Both the position numbers and the translations under genes were made by a program. A DNA stretch of 64,000 nt from Liquorilactobacillus uvarum DSM 19971 (GTDB lineage: Bacteria; Bacillota; Bacilli; Lactobacillales; Lactobacillaceae), in contig NZ_AZEG01000007.1 of NCBI RefSeq assembly GCF_001434935.1, positions 60,736 through 124,735 on the forward strand, given 5' to 3'. The notes beneath the pieces are model-generated. The model worked only from the letters and a program-made list of their open reading frames with translations, was not told where the DNA came from and did not search any database. Of the stretch, positions 1 through 9,574 are shown piece by piece. Within the stretch, counting starts at the first letter, position 1. Every line of letters starts with the position of its first letter.

Positions 1-1020
1 GCTTCGAAATATATGGTATATAATGGACCATACGAATTAACTAAATGGACAGGAACTAACTTGAGCTGGACATTGAAGAAAAATAACGATTATTGGGACA
101 AGAAGAACGTTAAGCTGTCAGCTATTAATTACAAAGTCAACAAGAGCAATACAACAGCTTACAACTTGTATCAATCTGGTAAGCTTGATATGACATATTT
201 GAATGCCGAACAAGCAAAACAGATGAGCAATTCTAAAGAGTTAGTTACACGTCGTGGTTCATCGACTTTCTACCTTGAATATAACCAAACTAAGAAAGAA
301 TTTCAGAATAAGAAAATTCGTCAAGCAATCTCATTGGTTATTGACCGTAAACAATATGTTAACAAAGTGTTAGGCGACGGATCAACTGTTGCTAAGGGCT
401 TAGTGGCATCTGGGCTGTCCAAGCATAATGGCAAGGACTTTGCTGATGAAGCAGCCGTTAAAGACGCAACTGCCACAGATACAGCTAAGGCTAAGAAGCT
501 TTGGAATGAGGGCTTGAAGGAATTAGGCGTTAAAGAATTGAGCTTTAGCATATTAAGTGATGATACAGATGCCGGAAATAAAACAACTCCATTCTTACAA
601 AGTCAAATTGAAGAGAGTTTGCCAGGTGCAAAGGTTTCTGTTACTAATGTACCGTTCAAGACACGTTTAGATCGTTCAGAAAAAGGCAATTTCGATGTAG
701 TTGTTTCAGCTTGGGGGGCAGATTTTGCTGATCCAATTAGTTTCTTAGACTTGTTCACTTCAGATAACTCTTACAATAATGGTAAATGGAAGAATGCTGA
801 ATACGACAAGTTGATTGAGGCTTCTAAGACAACTGATGCCGGAAATGCGACAAAACGTTGGAATGATTTAGTTCAAGCTGAAAAGATCTTGATGCAAGAC
901 CAAGGAATTTCTCCTATCTATCAACAGGCACAAGCGACATTAGTTAAATCTAAAGTTAAGGGCGTAATTTACAACTCTTCTGGTGCAAATTACAACTTTA
1001 AGGATGCATATATTAAGTAA
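1..1020 (+). CDS. oppA: Oligopeptide ABC transporter substrate-binding protein, 3' part
   Basis: The reading frame is open from base 1 (340 codons including stop), so the window starts inside the gene; the signal peptide and N-terminal lobe lie outside. The visible part matches the C-terminal two thirds of family 5 solute-binding proteins: the IRQAISLVIDRKQYVNKVL segment, a DVVVSAWGADFADPISFLDLF segment and a final VKGV-Y-SSGANYNFKDAYIK tail typical of lactobacillal OppA. The protein would be a lipoprotein that captures extracellular peptides for the OppBCDF permease encoded just downstream. oppA is separated from oppB by about 150 bp holding a hairpin, which fits the usual higher expression of the binding protein. 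The identification is by family resemblance and context; peptide specificity cannot be read. Confidence 0.93.
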   Translation, partial: ASKYMVYNGPYELTKWTGTNLSWTLKKNNDYWDKKNVKLSAINYKVNKSNTTAYNLYQSGKLDMTYLNAEQAKQMSNSKELVTRRGSSTFYLEYNQTKKEFQNKKIRQAISLVIDRKQYVNKVLGDGSTVAKGLVASGLSKHNGKDFADEAAVKDATATDTAKAKKLWNEGLKELGVKELSFSILSDDTDAGNKTTPFLQSQIEESLPGAKVSVTNVPFKTRLDRSEKGNFDVVVSAWGADFADPISFLDLFTSDNSYNNGKWKNAEYDKLIEASKTTDAGNATKRWNDLVQAEKILMQDQGISPIYQQAQATLVKSKVKGVIYNSSGANYNFKDAYIK

Positions 1021-1053
1021 GCAGCTTCGTTTATTTTAGAAATTTAAAAATCG

Positions 1054-1087
1054 ATTGGGGGATTAACATCAAATGTTAACCCCCAAT
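1054..1087 (+). terminator. Hairpin between oppA and oppB (attenuator or mRNA-stabilising stem)
   Basis: An inverted repeat of about 15 bp (five G-C pairs flanked by A/T pairs, one bulged A at 1062, 3-base loop at 1070-1072) lies 34 bp after the oppA stop. No good T-tract follows, so it probably stops only part of the transcription or protects the oppA mRNA 3' end. Such hairpins after the binding-protein gene are common in ABC operons. Confidence 0.5.
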
Positions 1088-1170
1088 TGCTATTTGACGG
1101 TATATAATGAAAAGAAGCTGCTAAATGCGGTTTGTTAATCTATCTTGTCTTTAGAATGTGAGGAATTAAT

Positions 1171-2100
1171 ATGCGTAAATATCTTCTTAAGCGTGTTTTC
1201 TATATGATATTGACGTTATTCTTGGTTGCAACAATTACCTTTTTCTTAATGAAATTGATGCCAGGGACGCCCTACTCAAATCAACAGAAAATGACAGCTC
1301 AACAAATTCAAATCATGAACGAACAATATGGCTTAAATAAGCCTATGTGGTTGCAGTACTTGATCTACCTAGGTGGAATGCTCCATGGTGATTTTGGAGT
1401 GTCATTCCAGTTCAGTAACCAGCCGGTTTCGTATTTGATTGCTAGTCGAATCGGTGCTTCAGCGCAGTTAGGATTTCAAGCAATGATTTTCGGAGTTGTT
1501 TTAGGAATAATCATTGGGGCAGTCGCTGCGGTGCACAGAAATACATGGGTCGATACATTATGTACGATATTATCGATCATCGGAAAGTCAGTTCCTAACT
1601 TTGTTTTAGCTGTTCTGCTGCAATTCTATATTGCTCTGAAACTTGGCTGGTTCCCAATTGCTGATTGGGGTGGCTTCAGCTATACAGTCTTGCCAACAAT
1701 TGCGCTTGGTGTCGGTCCTCTCGCGGAAACAGCACGTTTCATTCGAACTGGGATGGTTGATGTGCTTAACTCAGACTATATTGAGTTGGCTAAAGCCAAG
1801 GGCTTAAGCCGTTACGGAATTGTTTACCATCATGCTTTGCGTAACAGTTTGATACCGCTAGTAACTTTGATCGGACCGTATACGGTTGCCCTTATGACAG
1901 GTTCGATGGTTATTGAAAATATCTTCTCGATTCCCGGAATCGGGGAACAATTTGTTAAATCGATCCTGACCAATGATTATCCAACGATCATGGGTGTCAC
2001 GATGCTGTTTTCTGCAGGATTAGTTGCTGTTATTTTAATAACGGATATCATTTACGGAATAATTGATCCGCGGATTCGACTAAGTGGAAGTGGGGATTAA
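1171..2100 (+). CDS. oppB: Oligopeptide ABC transporter permease OppB
   Basis: 309 residues, the usual OppB length. It is an inner membrane permease with about six hydrophobic segments (first at residues 9-30) and the conserved cytoplasmic EAA-type loop near residues 205-235 (IELAKAKGLSRYGI..HHALRNSLIPL) that docks onto the ATPase subunits. The ATG at 1171 follows a TGAGGA ribosome site at 1159-1164. It forms the transmembrane channel with OppC, whose gene follows immediately. Family assignment is firm; the substrate range is inferred from oppA. Confidence 0.95.
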   Translation: MRKYLLKRVFYMILTLFLVATITFFLMKLMPGTPYSNQQKMTAQQIQIMNEQYGLNKPMWLQYLIYLGGMLHGDFGVSFQFSNQPVSYLIASRIGASAQLGFQAMIFGVVLGIIIGAVAAVHRNTWVDTLCTILSIIGKSVPNFVLAVLLQFYIALKLGWFPIADWGGFSYTVLPTIALGVGPLAETARFIRTGMVDVLNSDYIELAKAKGLSRYGIVYHHALRNSLIPLVTLIGPYTVALMTGSMVIENIFSIPGIGEQFVKSILTNDYPTIMGVTMLFSAGLVAVILITDIIYGIIDPRIRLSGSGD

Positions 2101-2104
2101 ACAA

Positions 2105-3130
2105 ATGGAAGAAAAAATAAAGTTAAGTCCAGAAAGCTTTGAGGCTTTACCCAAGGCCGAAGAATTGGATAACGAAAAAATTGCTGCTCCATCATTAACC
2201 TTCGTTCAAGATGCATGGCGCCGTTTGAAGATGAATAAGGGTGCGCTTATATCTTTGTTCGTTATCATTTTGATGATGGTCGTAGCATTCGGCTCAACAC
2301 CTTTTATCAATCATGATTCCTTGGTGAAATCTGCTCCTCAATATGCTAATTTACCAGCTAAAATTCCTGGGGTTCCAATCAATGGATTTAATGGAAAGTT
2401 GAAAGTTTCAGGTGAATGGGTTGATGAGTATAAACAAAATAATGTTCCAAGTAATAAGTATTTTGTTTTAGGAACAGATTATCTAGGGCATTCATTAGCA
2501 CAACGAATTATTTATGGCACGAAGATTTCGCTGATTGTTGCTTTAGTCGCAACATTCTTTGATTTGACATTGGGTGTCGCGTACGGAATCACCTCTGGCT
2601 GGCGCGGTGGTCGAGTTGATAATATTATGCAACGGATTATTGAGGTTATCTCATCTATCCCAAGTCTAGTTATTGTTGTGTTGATGCTGGTTGTTTTGAA
2701 ACCTGGGATGACTTCGATTATTGCCGCGATTGCAATTTCAAGTTGGACAACGATGGCTAGGATGATTCGAGCCGAGACCTTGCAGTTGAAATCGCAAGAG
2801 TATGTTTTAGCTGCCAGAACATTGGGGGAGACTCCATGGAAGATTGCTTGGAAACACCTAGTTCCTAATCTTTCAAGTATCATTATAATTCAGACGATGT
2901 ATACTATCCCGACTGCGATCTTCTTCGAAGCGTTCTTGAGTTTTATTGGGATCGGTATTAGTTCACCACAGACTTCGTTAGGCGTGCTGCTGAATGATGG
3001 ACAAAAGAACTTCCAATTCTTACCGTATCAAATGTGGTATCCTGCAATCGTGTTGTGTATCTTAATGATTGCTTTTAACCTGCTCGGTGATGGATTACGC
3101 GATGCATTTGATCCAAAGACTAGGAGGTAG
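2105..3130 (+). CDS. oppC: Oligopeptide ABC transporter permease OppC
   Basis: 341 residues from the ATG at 2105, which is preceded by a GGGG-type ribosome site at 2090-2093; an in-frame ATG at 2084 inside oppB lacks a good site. The first 45 residues are cytoplasmic (OppC_N), followed by a membrane segment (SLFVIILMMVVAFGS), a large extracytoplasmic loop, then five further membrane segments. The EAA loop (EYVLAARTLGETPWKIAWKH) is near residue 233. It is the second half of the peptide channel. Only four bases separate it from oppB. Confidence 0.95.
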   Translation: MEEKIKLSPESFEALPKAEELDNEKIAAPSLTFVQDAWRRLKMNKGALISLFVIILMMVVAFGSTPFINHDSLVKSAPQYANLPAKIPGVPINGFNGKLKVSGEWVDEYKQNNVPSNKYFVLGTDYLGHSLAQRIIYGTKISLIVALVATFFDLTLGVAYGITSGWRGGRVDNIMQRIIEVISSIPSLVIVVLMLVVLKPGMTSIIAAIAISSWTTMARMIRAETLQLKSQEYVLAARTLGETPWKIAWKHLVPNLSSIIIIQTMYTIPTAIFFEAFLSFIGIGISSPQTSLGVLLNDGQKNFQFLPYQMWYPAIVLCILMIAFNLLGDGLRDAFDPKTRR

Positions 3131-3139
3131 ATGGGAACA

Positions 3140-4183
3140 ATGGCTGAAAGAATTTTAGACGTAAAAAACTTAAAAATTGATTTTCACACTTATGCTGGAG
3201 CTGTAAAAGCAATTCGTGATGTCAGCTTCCATTTGGATAAAGGAGAGACTTTGGCGATTGTTGGTGAGTCCGGTTCGGGCAAGTCAGTAACAACCAAAAG
3301 TCTGATGGGGCTACTTGCTAACAATGCTGAAGTAACTGGTGGTTCGATTATGTTTCATGATCAAGATATTTTGAAGAAGTCAGAAAAAGAAATGCAAAAC
3401 ATTCGCGGGAAAGATATCGCGATGATTTTTCAGGATCCAATGACCTCTCTTGATCCAACAATGCGTATTGGACAGCAGATTGCTGAACCGCTGATCAAGC
3501 ATAAACATGTGGATAAGAAAAAGGCATGGTCGCAAGCACTTGAATTGATGAAGCTTGTTGGCATCACAGATGCTGAAGAACGAATCAAAAATTATCCTCA
3601 TCAGTTTTCTGGTGGACAAAGGCAACGAATTGTTATTGCGATTGCACTCGTCTGCTATCCAGAAATATTGATTGCTGATGAACCGACAACTGCACTGGAT
3701 GTTACGATTCAGGCTCAAATTCTGGAGCTGATGAAGGAATTACAGGAAAAGATCGAAACTTCGATTATTTTCATCACGCATGACCTTGGAGTCGTTGCCG
3801 GAATGGCAGATCGAGTTGCCGTGATGTATGCAGGCCAGATTGTGGAATATGGGACTGTCGATGAAATCTTCTTTAATCCGCAACATCCTTACACATGGGG
3901 CTTATTGAATTCAATGCCAACCTTATCAAGTACGAAGCTTGAAGCAATTCCTGGAACACCTCCTGATTTGCTGGATCCGCCTAAGGGTGATCCTTTTGTA
4001 GCACGTAATCCATACGCAATGAAAATTGATGCTGAACAGAGGCCGCCATTCTTCAAGGTCTCAGAGACACATTATGCTGCAACATGGCTGTTGCATCCGG
4101 ACGCACCCAAAGTTACGCCTCCAGATGAAATCGTTCGTCGCAGACAGACGTTTAAAGACATAATGGCTCATAAAGCAATTTGA
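3140..4183 (+). CDS. oppD: Oligopeptide ABC transporter ATPase OppD
   Basis: ATPase with Walker A GESGSGKS (about residues 42-49), ABC signature SGGQRQR near 158, Walker [13 protein letters not shown] near 175, and the C-terminal oligopeptide/dipeptide domain ([16 protein letters not shown]) typical of OppD/DppD. An AGGAGG at 3122-3127 precedes two possible ATGs, 3131 (3 bp away) and 3140 (12 bp away); I prefer 3140 because [15 protein letters not shown] matches the family N-terminus, but three extra residues are possible. It pairs with OppF to power import. Confidence 0.94.
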   Translation: MAERILDVKNLKIDFHTYAGAVKAIRDVSFHLDKGETLAIVGESGSGKSVTTKSLMGLLANNAEVTGGSIMFHDQDILKKSEKEMQNIRGKDIAMIFQDPMTSLDPTMRIGQQIAEPLIKHKHVDKKKAWSQALELMKLVGITDAEERIKNYPHQFSGGQRQRIVIAIALVCYPEILIADEPTTALDVTIQAQILELMKELQEKIETSIIFITHDLGVVAGMADRVAVMYAGQIVEYGTVDEIFFNPQHPYTWGLLNSMPTLSSTKLEAIPGTPPDLLDPPKGDPFVARNPYAMKIDAEQRPPFFKVSETHYAATWLLHPDAPKVTPPDEIVRRRQTFKDIMAHKAI

Positions 4184-4208
4184 GAGACTGAGGAAGGAAG
4201 AAGACCGC

Positions 4209-5168
4209 ATGTCAGAAAAACGAAAAAAAATTTTGGAAGTAAAACATCTGAAGCAATACTTCAATGTGGGAAAACCTGATGAGGTCAAGGCAGTTGACGA
4301 TGTTACCTTTGATGTCTATGAGGGCGAAACTTTTGGTCTTGTTGGCGAGTCAGGTTCGGGGAAGACAACTACAGGAAGAAGTATTATCCATTTGTATGAA
4401 CCGACTGACGGAAGTATCTTATTTGAAGGCAAAGATATCAGCAAGTTGAAAACTAAAGCAGATTTCTTGAGTTTCAGAAGAGAAATGCAGATGATTTTCC
4501 AAGATCCATATGCTTCATTGAACCCGCGTATGAAGATCAAGGATATTGTTGCTGAAGGAATCGATATTCACCACCTTGCCAAGGATGATGCAGAGCGCAG
4601 TAAAATGGTTGAAGATTTGCTAGAAACTGTTGGACTCAACCGTGATCACTCGAGCCGTTACCCGCATGAATTTTCAGGCGGACAACGTCAAAGAATCGGA
4701 ATTGCACGTGCGTTAGCAGTCAAACCTAAGTTCATTATTGCTGATGAACCGATCTCAGCTTTGGATGTGTCAATTCAAGCACAGGTTGTTAATTTGTTGA
4801 AAGATCTGCAACGTGAACACGGGTTGACCTATCTCTTTATTGCCCATGATTTGTCAATGGTCAAGTACATTTCTGATCGAATCGGTGTTATGCACTATGG
4901 AAAACTGCTTGAAGTCGGAACGGCTGATGAAGTTTATGCTCATCCGTTGCATGATTACACTGCAAGCTTGATTTCTGCTGTTCCTGTACCAGATCCGGAG
5001 TATGAGCGGAATCGCAAACAGATTCCTTATGATGCTTCGATCGAACAAGATCATCCTGATAATCCGCGTAAATTGCGTGAGATTGTTCCAGGGCATTTTG
5101 TCCGCTGCACAGAAGATGAAGTTGCAGGTTATCGTAAAAAAGCAGAGGCATATAAGCAGAAGGCTTAG
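4209..5168 (+). CDS. oppF: Oligopeptide ABC transporter ATPase OppF
   Basis: 319 residues. Walker [10 protein letters not shown] near residues 46-54, signature [14 protein letters not shown] near 156, Walker [15 protein letters not shown] near 178, H-loop [10 protein letters not shown], and the C-terminal extension [13 protein letters not shown] with the Cys-containing end usual in OppF. Ribosome site AGGAAGG at 4191-4197. It is the last gene of the operon and is followed by a strong terminator at 5201-5248. Confidence 0.95.
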   Translation: MSEKRKKILEVKHLKQYFNVGKPDEVKAVDDVTFDVYEGETFGLVGESGSGKTTTGRSIIHLYEPTDGSILFEGKDISKLKTKADFLSFRREMQMIFQDPYASLNPRMKIKDIVAEGIDIHHLAKDDAERSKMVEDLLETVGLNRDHSSRYPHEFSGGQRQRIGIARALAVKPKFIIADEPISALDVSIQAQVVNLLKDLQREHGLTYLFIAHDLSMVKYISDRIGVMHYGKLLEVGTADEVYAHPLHDYTASLISAVPVPDPEYERNRKQIPYDASIEQDHPDNPRKLREIVPGHFVRCTEDEVAGYRKKAEAYKQKA

Positions 5169-5200
5169 TTCATAATTTTAGATAGTTGCAGATTGGCTAG

Positions 5201-5248
5201 AAAAAAGGCTTCGCATATTCATGAAAATGAATATGCGAAGCCTTTTTT
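5201..5248. terminator. Bidirectional rho-independent terminator after oppF
   Basis: A perfect 22-bp stem (5201-5222 with 5227-5248) and a 4-base loop. Six A at the left foot and six T at the right foot make it work in both directions, ending oppF on the plus strand and the histidine-phosphatase gene on the minus strand. Confidence 0.92.
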
Positions 5249-5289
5249 GACTGAAGCAAATAACTGATCAAATAACTCAAAAAAACATT

Positions 5290-5961
5290 CTAATAAGTTT
5301 GTTCATCGAGATAGTGATTGTAATATTCTACTTTGACGTTATTCTTGTCAACAGTCATCTTTGTAACAGAACCGTTTGCTGGGCCTTCTGAAACAATATC
5401 GATATTAGGCGCGAAACGATGGACGATACTCCTAATCGTTGTCCCATGGCTGACAAGAAGAACTTTGTCATTGCTTTTTTGTTTGGTGCGTAGGTAATCA
5501 AAACCAGCGTTGATACGTGTCCAATATTCAGCATCATTTTCCGCATCATGGAATGGATCCGTTTCTTTCATGAAGTCACGTGATTTTTCAATTGAATACT
5601 TAGTGATCAGCTCTTCAAAAGTCTCGCAACCGTGAATAGCTCCCACCATCAACCATGTCTGACTAGAGTCGTTGCCTTCGAAATAACCATAACTCTGTTC
5701 ACGGAAATTGCGCAGAATTTTAGGCTGCGGTAATTCTGCAGATGCAACATTTTCATCGATAATATAGCCGCAGGTTCGTTTAGCCCTGGTTGTATCGCTA
5801 TGGTAAACATTGGAAAAATTGATGTGTGCAAGATGGCGCCCTGCACGATGACCGTCTTCAATCCCCTTAGGTGTTAAAGGAGAGTCGCACCAGCCTTGCA
5901 TCCGGCGATAATGATTTAAAAAGGTTTGTCCGTGACGTACGAAATAAATAGTAAACGACAT
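5290..5961 (-). CDS. Histidine phosphatase family protein (phosphoglycerate-mutase-like)
   Basis: 223 residues. The RHG catalytic motif is at residues 9-11 (phosphohistidine at H10) and the second His is in LLVSHGTTIRS near residue 172; a GYFEG segment and the acidic residue region between them also fit. The start is the ATG at 5961, placed behind AGGAGG with 7 bp spacing; an upstream TTG at 5964 is less likely. Family members act on phospho-sugars, phosphoglycerate or nucleotide monophosphates, and the substrate here cannot be told. The gene converges on oppF and shares its terminator. Confidence 0.88.
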   Translation of the reverse strand: MSFTIYFVRHGQTFLNHYRRMQGWCDSPLTPKGIEDGHRAGRHLAHINFSNVYHSDTTRAKRTCGYIIDENVASAELPQPKILRNFREQSYGYFEGNDSSQTWLMVGAIHGCETFEELITKYSIEKSRDFMKETDPFHDAENDAEYWTRINAGFDYLRTKQKSNDKVLLVSHGTTIRSIVHRFAPNIDIVSEGPANGSVTKMTVDKNNVKVEYYNHYLDEQTY

Positions 5962-6324
5962 CAATTTGCCTCCTAGAAAGTTTAGTTACGAAATAATTAA
6001 CGCTACAACAACAAGTATACATTGAAATGAGCTTTGACTGAAATAAATTTGTCTATAAATGACTGAAATAAACAAAAAATTACAGGAGACAGATATAAAC
6101 TTTGATTTAAAAGAGCAGGTGGTAAATGTGCAAATTTTCGGTATACAAGAAGTGTGGTAATAGTCATTGGATTTTGAGTATTAAATAAGTATATTTATGT
6201 GCGCAATCCTTAATAAAAAGAAAAGTATGACTACTGCAACACGAAATTGCATGTATACACCAAAGCGAGGAACCAAGTCGAAATATAACTTTTGACTTAG
6301 TTCCCCGCTTAGATAAAATTTAAA
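5962..6324. other. Intergenic region between two minus-strand genes
   Basis: About 360 bp, AT-rich. Its left edge carries the ribosome site of the phosphatase gene and its right part the dedA terminator hairpin (6263-6310). No open frame with a ribosome site and no clear RNA gene was seen. Confidence 0.6.
6263..6310 (-). terminator. Probable terminator of dedA
   Basis: Imperfect 18-bp inverted repeat (6263-6280 with 6293-6310, two mismatches) located 15 bp after the dedA stop. The T-run on the minus strand is short (about three), so termination may be partial. Confidence 0.55.
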
Positions 6325-6972
6325 TTAGTAACCAGGAGACGTGCCCTTTTTCATAAAGCGATAAAGAAGTACGAACAATCCCGGGACAGCTGTTAAAGCT
6401 GCTAGAGCTATAAAAATCAATGAGAAGTGTTCCTGGACATAACTGATCTGGCCGAAAAAGTAACCTAGAGAAGATCCGAATGTCACCCACAACAGGACAC
6501 CAAGCATGTTGTAAATTGAAAAACGTTTATAATCCATTCTGGCACTGCCAGAGATCAATGGAATAAAAGTTCTGATTAATGGAATAAATCGTCCAAAAAT
6601 AACGGCTTTTCCACCGTGCTTTTCGAAGAAACGCTGTGTTTTTTCAAGTTTTTCTTCAGGTATTAGACGTCTAAAAAGGGACAGCCTATGCAGATTGCGT
6701 CCAATTTCGTAATTGACAGTATCGCCAATCAGAGCGGCGAAGAAGAATACAGGAATCAATATTCGAATATCGAGTGTTGAACCGGTGATGGCCGCTAAAG
6801 TACTTGTGAAAAAGATCAGTGACTCGCCTGGCAGAAAGGCAAAGACTACAAGCCCAGTTTCCATAAAAACAAGGGCGAATAAGGCGAAATATACCCAGCC
6901 GCCAAGTGTCTCGACCAGCGGTGCCAAATACAGATGAAAGTGCGAGAGAAAAAACAAAGCTTGATTAATCAA
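6325..6972 (-). CDS. DedA family (SNARE-associated/VTT domain) membrane protein
   Basis: 215 residues with four or more hydrophobic segments. It has the DedA hallmarks: the E-x-G/FLPGESLIFF motif near residues 37-55, GDTVNYEIGR near 85-95, and the FGRFIPLIRTFIPLISGSARM segment near 125-145. Family members are phospholipid (undecaprenyl phosphate or related) scramblases/flippases that support envelope integrity. The start is a TTG at 6972 behind AGGAAG; no in-frame ATG fits better. It is transcribed away from the helicase gene. Specific substrate is unknown. Confidence 0.9.
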   Translation of the reverse strand: MINQALFFLSHFHLYLAPLVETLGGWVYFALFALVFMETGLVVFAFLPGESLIFFTSTLAAITGSTLDIRILIPVFFFAALIGDTVNYEIGRNLHRLSLFRRLIPEEKLEKTQRFFEKHGGKAVIFGRFIPLIRTFIPLISGSARMDYKRFSIYNMLGVLLWVTFGSSLGYFFGQISYVQEHFSLIFIALAALTAVPGLFVLLYRFMKKGTSPGY

Positions 6973-7149
6973 GGCACCACTTCCTTTACATGTATTTAAC
7001 TGAATTCTACCGGGTTTAAGGACAAATTGCCAGTAATATATCCGGTAGTTAAGCTATTTTTAAAAAACTTTGAATAGGCTTTAATTGTAGCAGTTAAGTA
7101 AAAATGATAGAATTGTATGACCAGTAATTATGTGAGCGGGGGGATTAAT

Positions 7150-9438
7150 GTGACGATTAAGGAACAAGAACAGCAGCGAATGGATGAAGTTATAAATAAG
7201 ATAAAAATAGCAGAGCAAAAGCATCATGAAGAAATTAAGAATGCTGAAAATGATACCCACGCCATTAAAAATGATTTTTCAAATAATTTACGACTGAAAA
7301 CAGAGTCTTATTCGGGAATTTTTGAAACAGCCGCTACGGTGCGGCAGCAGCAGCAAATGCTGCAGGAACGTGAAAATAGTTGGCAGCATGCGACAAAAAG
7401 GTTAGATATATTAAAAAAATTAGAGGCGACACCATATTTTGCAAGGATTGACTTTCATGAAAAAGGGGAAAAAAGGGCAGAATCAATCTATATTGGTTTA
7501 GGTTCTTTTGCAGATAAACCGGATAATTTCTTGATTTATGACTGGCGGGCTCCGATTTCAAGTATTTACTATGACGGTGGGATAGGTGACATCACTTATC
7601 AGACTCCGGATGGCCCACAGCATGTGAATGTGACTTTAAAGAGGCAGTTTCTAGTTGAAGATGGAAAAATCAAGACGGTCTTTGACACAGATGAAGCAGT
7701 AGGGGACCAGATGCTGCTCGATGTGCTGGATGAATCATCCGATACTAAGATGAAGAGTATCGTAACAACTATTCAAAAAGAACAAAACCAAATTATTCGT
7801 GAGACAAATGCTGAACTTCTCTTTGTTCAAGGGGCTGCCGGTTCGGGTAAAACGTCTGCTGTTTTGCAGCGGGTGGCTTATTTATTGTACCGTTACCGAG
7901 GCAAACTGACATCTAGTCAAGTTATCTTATTTTCGCCTAATCAGCTGTTTAACGATTATATCGATCAAGTTTTACCGGAATTAGGTGAACATAATATGGT
8001 TCAGATGACCTATTATCAATATGCGCAGCGTCGGCTTCCACGTGTTAGTGTCGAAACACTGCAAGAAAGATTTGAAGCAAAACGGACAGAAGCTCAACAA
8101 AAGATCCTTAGTTTAAAGAATAGTCTGCATTTTTTTGAGGCAACGACAGCCTATACACGTTATCTTGAAAAGAAAAGCATGCGTTTTAAAAATGTCATGT
8201 TTCGCGGAAAACCTTTCTTTGACCGAAATAAAATTAGTCAGATATATTATAGTTTCAACGAAAATTATCATTTACGCAATCGGCTAAGTGCTACCAAAGA
8301 ACGGTTGTTGAAAATGCTCAATCGCAGAGTTGAAAGCGAATCACGGACAGAATGGGTTGAAAAGGCTATTCAAGAAGCGAGTCCGCAACAGTTGACAGAA
8401 TTGTACGGAGATCATCCACGCGATTTTGAAAACGGCGATAAAGAACTGCGTTTTCTTGCGCGCCGTTTTGTCATGGAACAATATAAGAAGATCCATGCTG
8501 ATATTATTCATAATCGTTTTTTAAATATCAATGCACAGTACATCCATTTACTTAAAAATGTGCCTGAATTGATCGAGTTACCCAAACTAGGAATTTCAGC
8601 GGAGCAGTGGAGGGATAGTATTGCGGATGTGATTGATAGGCTGAAGTCAAAACAGATGCAGCTTGCGGATGTTACACCATATCTGCATTTGTATGATCGG
8701 ATTACCGGCAAGCGCGGCAATGTTGAAATGCGTCATGTTTTTATTGATGAGATCCAAGATTATACGCCGTACCAGCTGGCTTTCTTGAAAGAAAACTTTC
8801 CACGGGCCAGATTTACTGTTCTCGGAGATTTAAATCAGGCAATTTTCACGAAAACAAACAGTTACAATTTATTAGACGACGTAAGTGTGATGTTTCCTAA
8901 AGATAAAACCAAAGTTGTTCAGCTGACCAAATCCTATCGTTCTACCCAACAGATCACTGATTTTACTAAACAAATTCTTATTGATGGAGCTGCGGTCGAA
9001 TCATTTGAACGCGAGGGTGAATTGCCACGGATTATGATTGATGCAACATTGAATGCATTGACAGATGATGTGGTTTTACAGATCAAACAAAATAACGCAG
9101 ATCAGATGACAACAGCAATTATTTGCAAAACATTAAGGGAATGTGAAGAGTTGACGAAGGCTTTGCGCGCCAAAGAAGTTAAAGTAACTCTTATTAAGAC
9201 GGAAAATCAGCGTTTGGCCGCAGGAACGATCATTGTACCTGCATTTTTAGCCAAAGGCCTTGAATTTGATGCTGTTATCATGTGGAATGCAAATAAAAAT
9301 AATTATGTACTTGAGAGCGAACGTCAGCTGGTCTACACGATTTGTTCGCGGGCAATGCATCGCTTGAGCATTTATGCTTATGGTGAACTATCACCGTTAT
9401 TCGAACGTGTACCGGCTAAGTACTATGAACTGAAATAG
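7150..9438 (+). CDS. helD: HelD-type UvrD/Rep-like helicase (RNA polymerase recycling factor)
   Basis: 762 residues, as for Bacillus HelD (about 774). The N-terminal 100 residues form a long charged coiled coil (the arm that enters RNA polymerase), followed by Walker A FVQGAAGSGKTS near residue 230, Walker B FIDEIQDYTPYQ, and C-terminal superfamily I motifs (QLTKSYRST, GLEFDAVI). HelD releases stalled RNA polymerase from DNA in Firmicutes. I chose the GTG at 7150 because a GGGGGG run at 7138-7143 gives a good ribosome site; an ATG at 7117 would add 11 residues without one. Confidence 0.88.
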   Translation: MTIKEQEQQRMDEVINKIKIAEQKHHEEIKNAENDTHAIKNDFSNNLRLKTESYSGIFETAATVRQQQQMLQERENSWQHATKRLDILKKLEATPYFARIDFHEKGEKRAESIYIGLGSFADKPDNFLIYDWRAPISSIYYDGGIGDITYQTPDGPQHVNVTLKRQFLVEDGKIKTVFDTDEAVGDQMLLDVLDESSDTKMKSIVTTIQKEQNQIIRETNAELLFVQGAAGSGKTSAVLQRVAYLLYRYRGKLTSSQVILFSPNQLFNDYIDQVLPELGEHNMVQMTYYQYAQRRLPRVSVETLQERFEAKRTEAQQKILSLKNSLHFFEATTAYTRYLEKKSMRFKNVMFRGKPFFDRNKISQIYYSFNENYHLRNRLSATKERLLKMLNRRVESESRTEWVEKAIQEASPQQLTELYGDHPRDFENGDKELRFLARRFVMEQYKKIHADIIHNRFLNINAQYIHLLKNVPELIELPKLGISAEQWRDSIADVIDRLKSKQMQLADVTPYLHLYDRITGKRGNVEMRHVFIDEIQDYTPYQLAFLKENFPRARFTVLGDLNQAIFTKTNSYNLLDDVSVMFPKDKTKVVQLTKSYRSTQQITDFTKQILIDGAAVESFEREGELPRIMIDATLNALTDDVVLQIKQNNADQMTTAIICKTLRECEELTKALRAKEVKVTLIKTENQRLAAGTIIVPAFLAKGLEFDAVIMWNANKNNYVLESERQLVYTICSRAMHRLSIYAYGELSPLFERVPAKYYELK

Positions 9439-9529
9439 TAGAGCTGGATTTTAGATGGTGATTCACGCGCAGCGACTTGAGTTATTTTAAAATGATGTCA
9501 ATTAGTACTATAGAATTGCAGTCAAAAAA

Positions 9530-9538
9530 TGGTATAAT
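9530..9538 (+). promoter_or_regulatory. Extended -10 promoter of coaA
   Basis: TGGTATAAT: a perfect -10 hexamer with the TGN extension, 36 bp before the coaA start. The -35 region is poor, as expected for extended -10 promoters. Confidence 0.65.
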
Positions 9539-9574
9539 CAGCATAATTATTTTAAGTAGATATAGGAGTCGCCA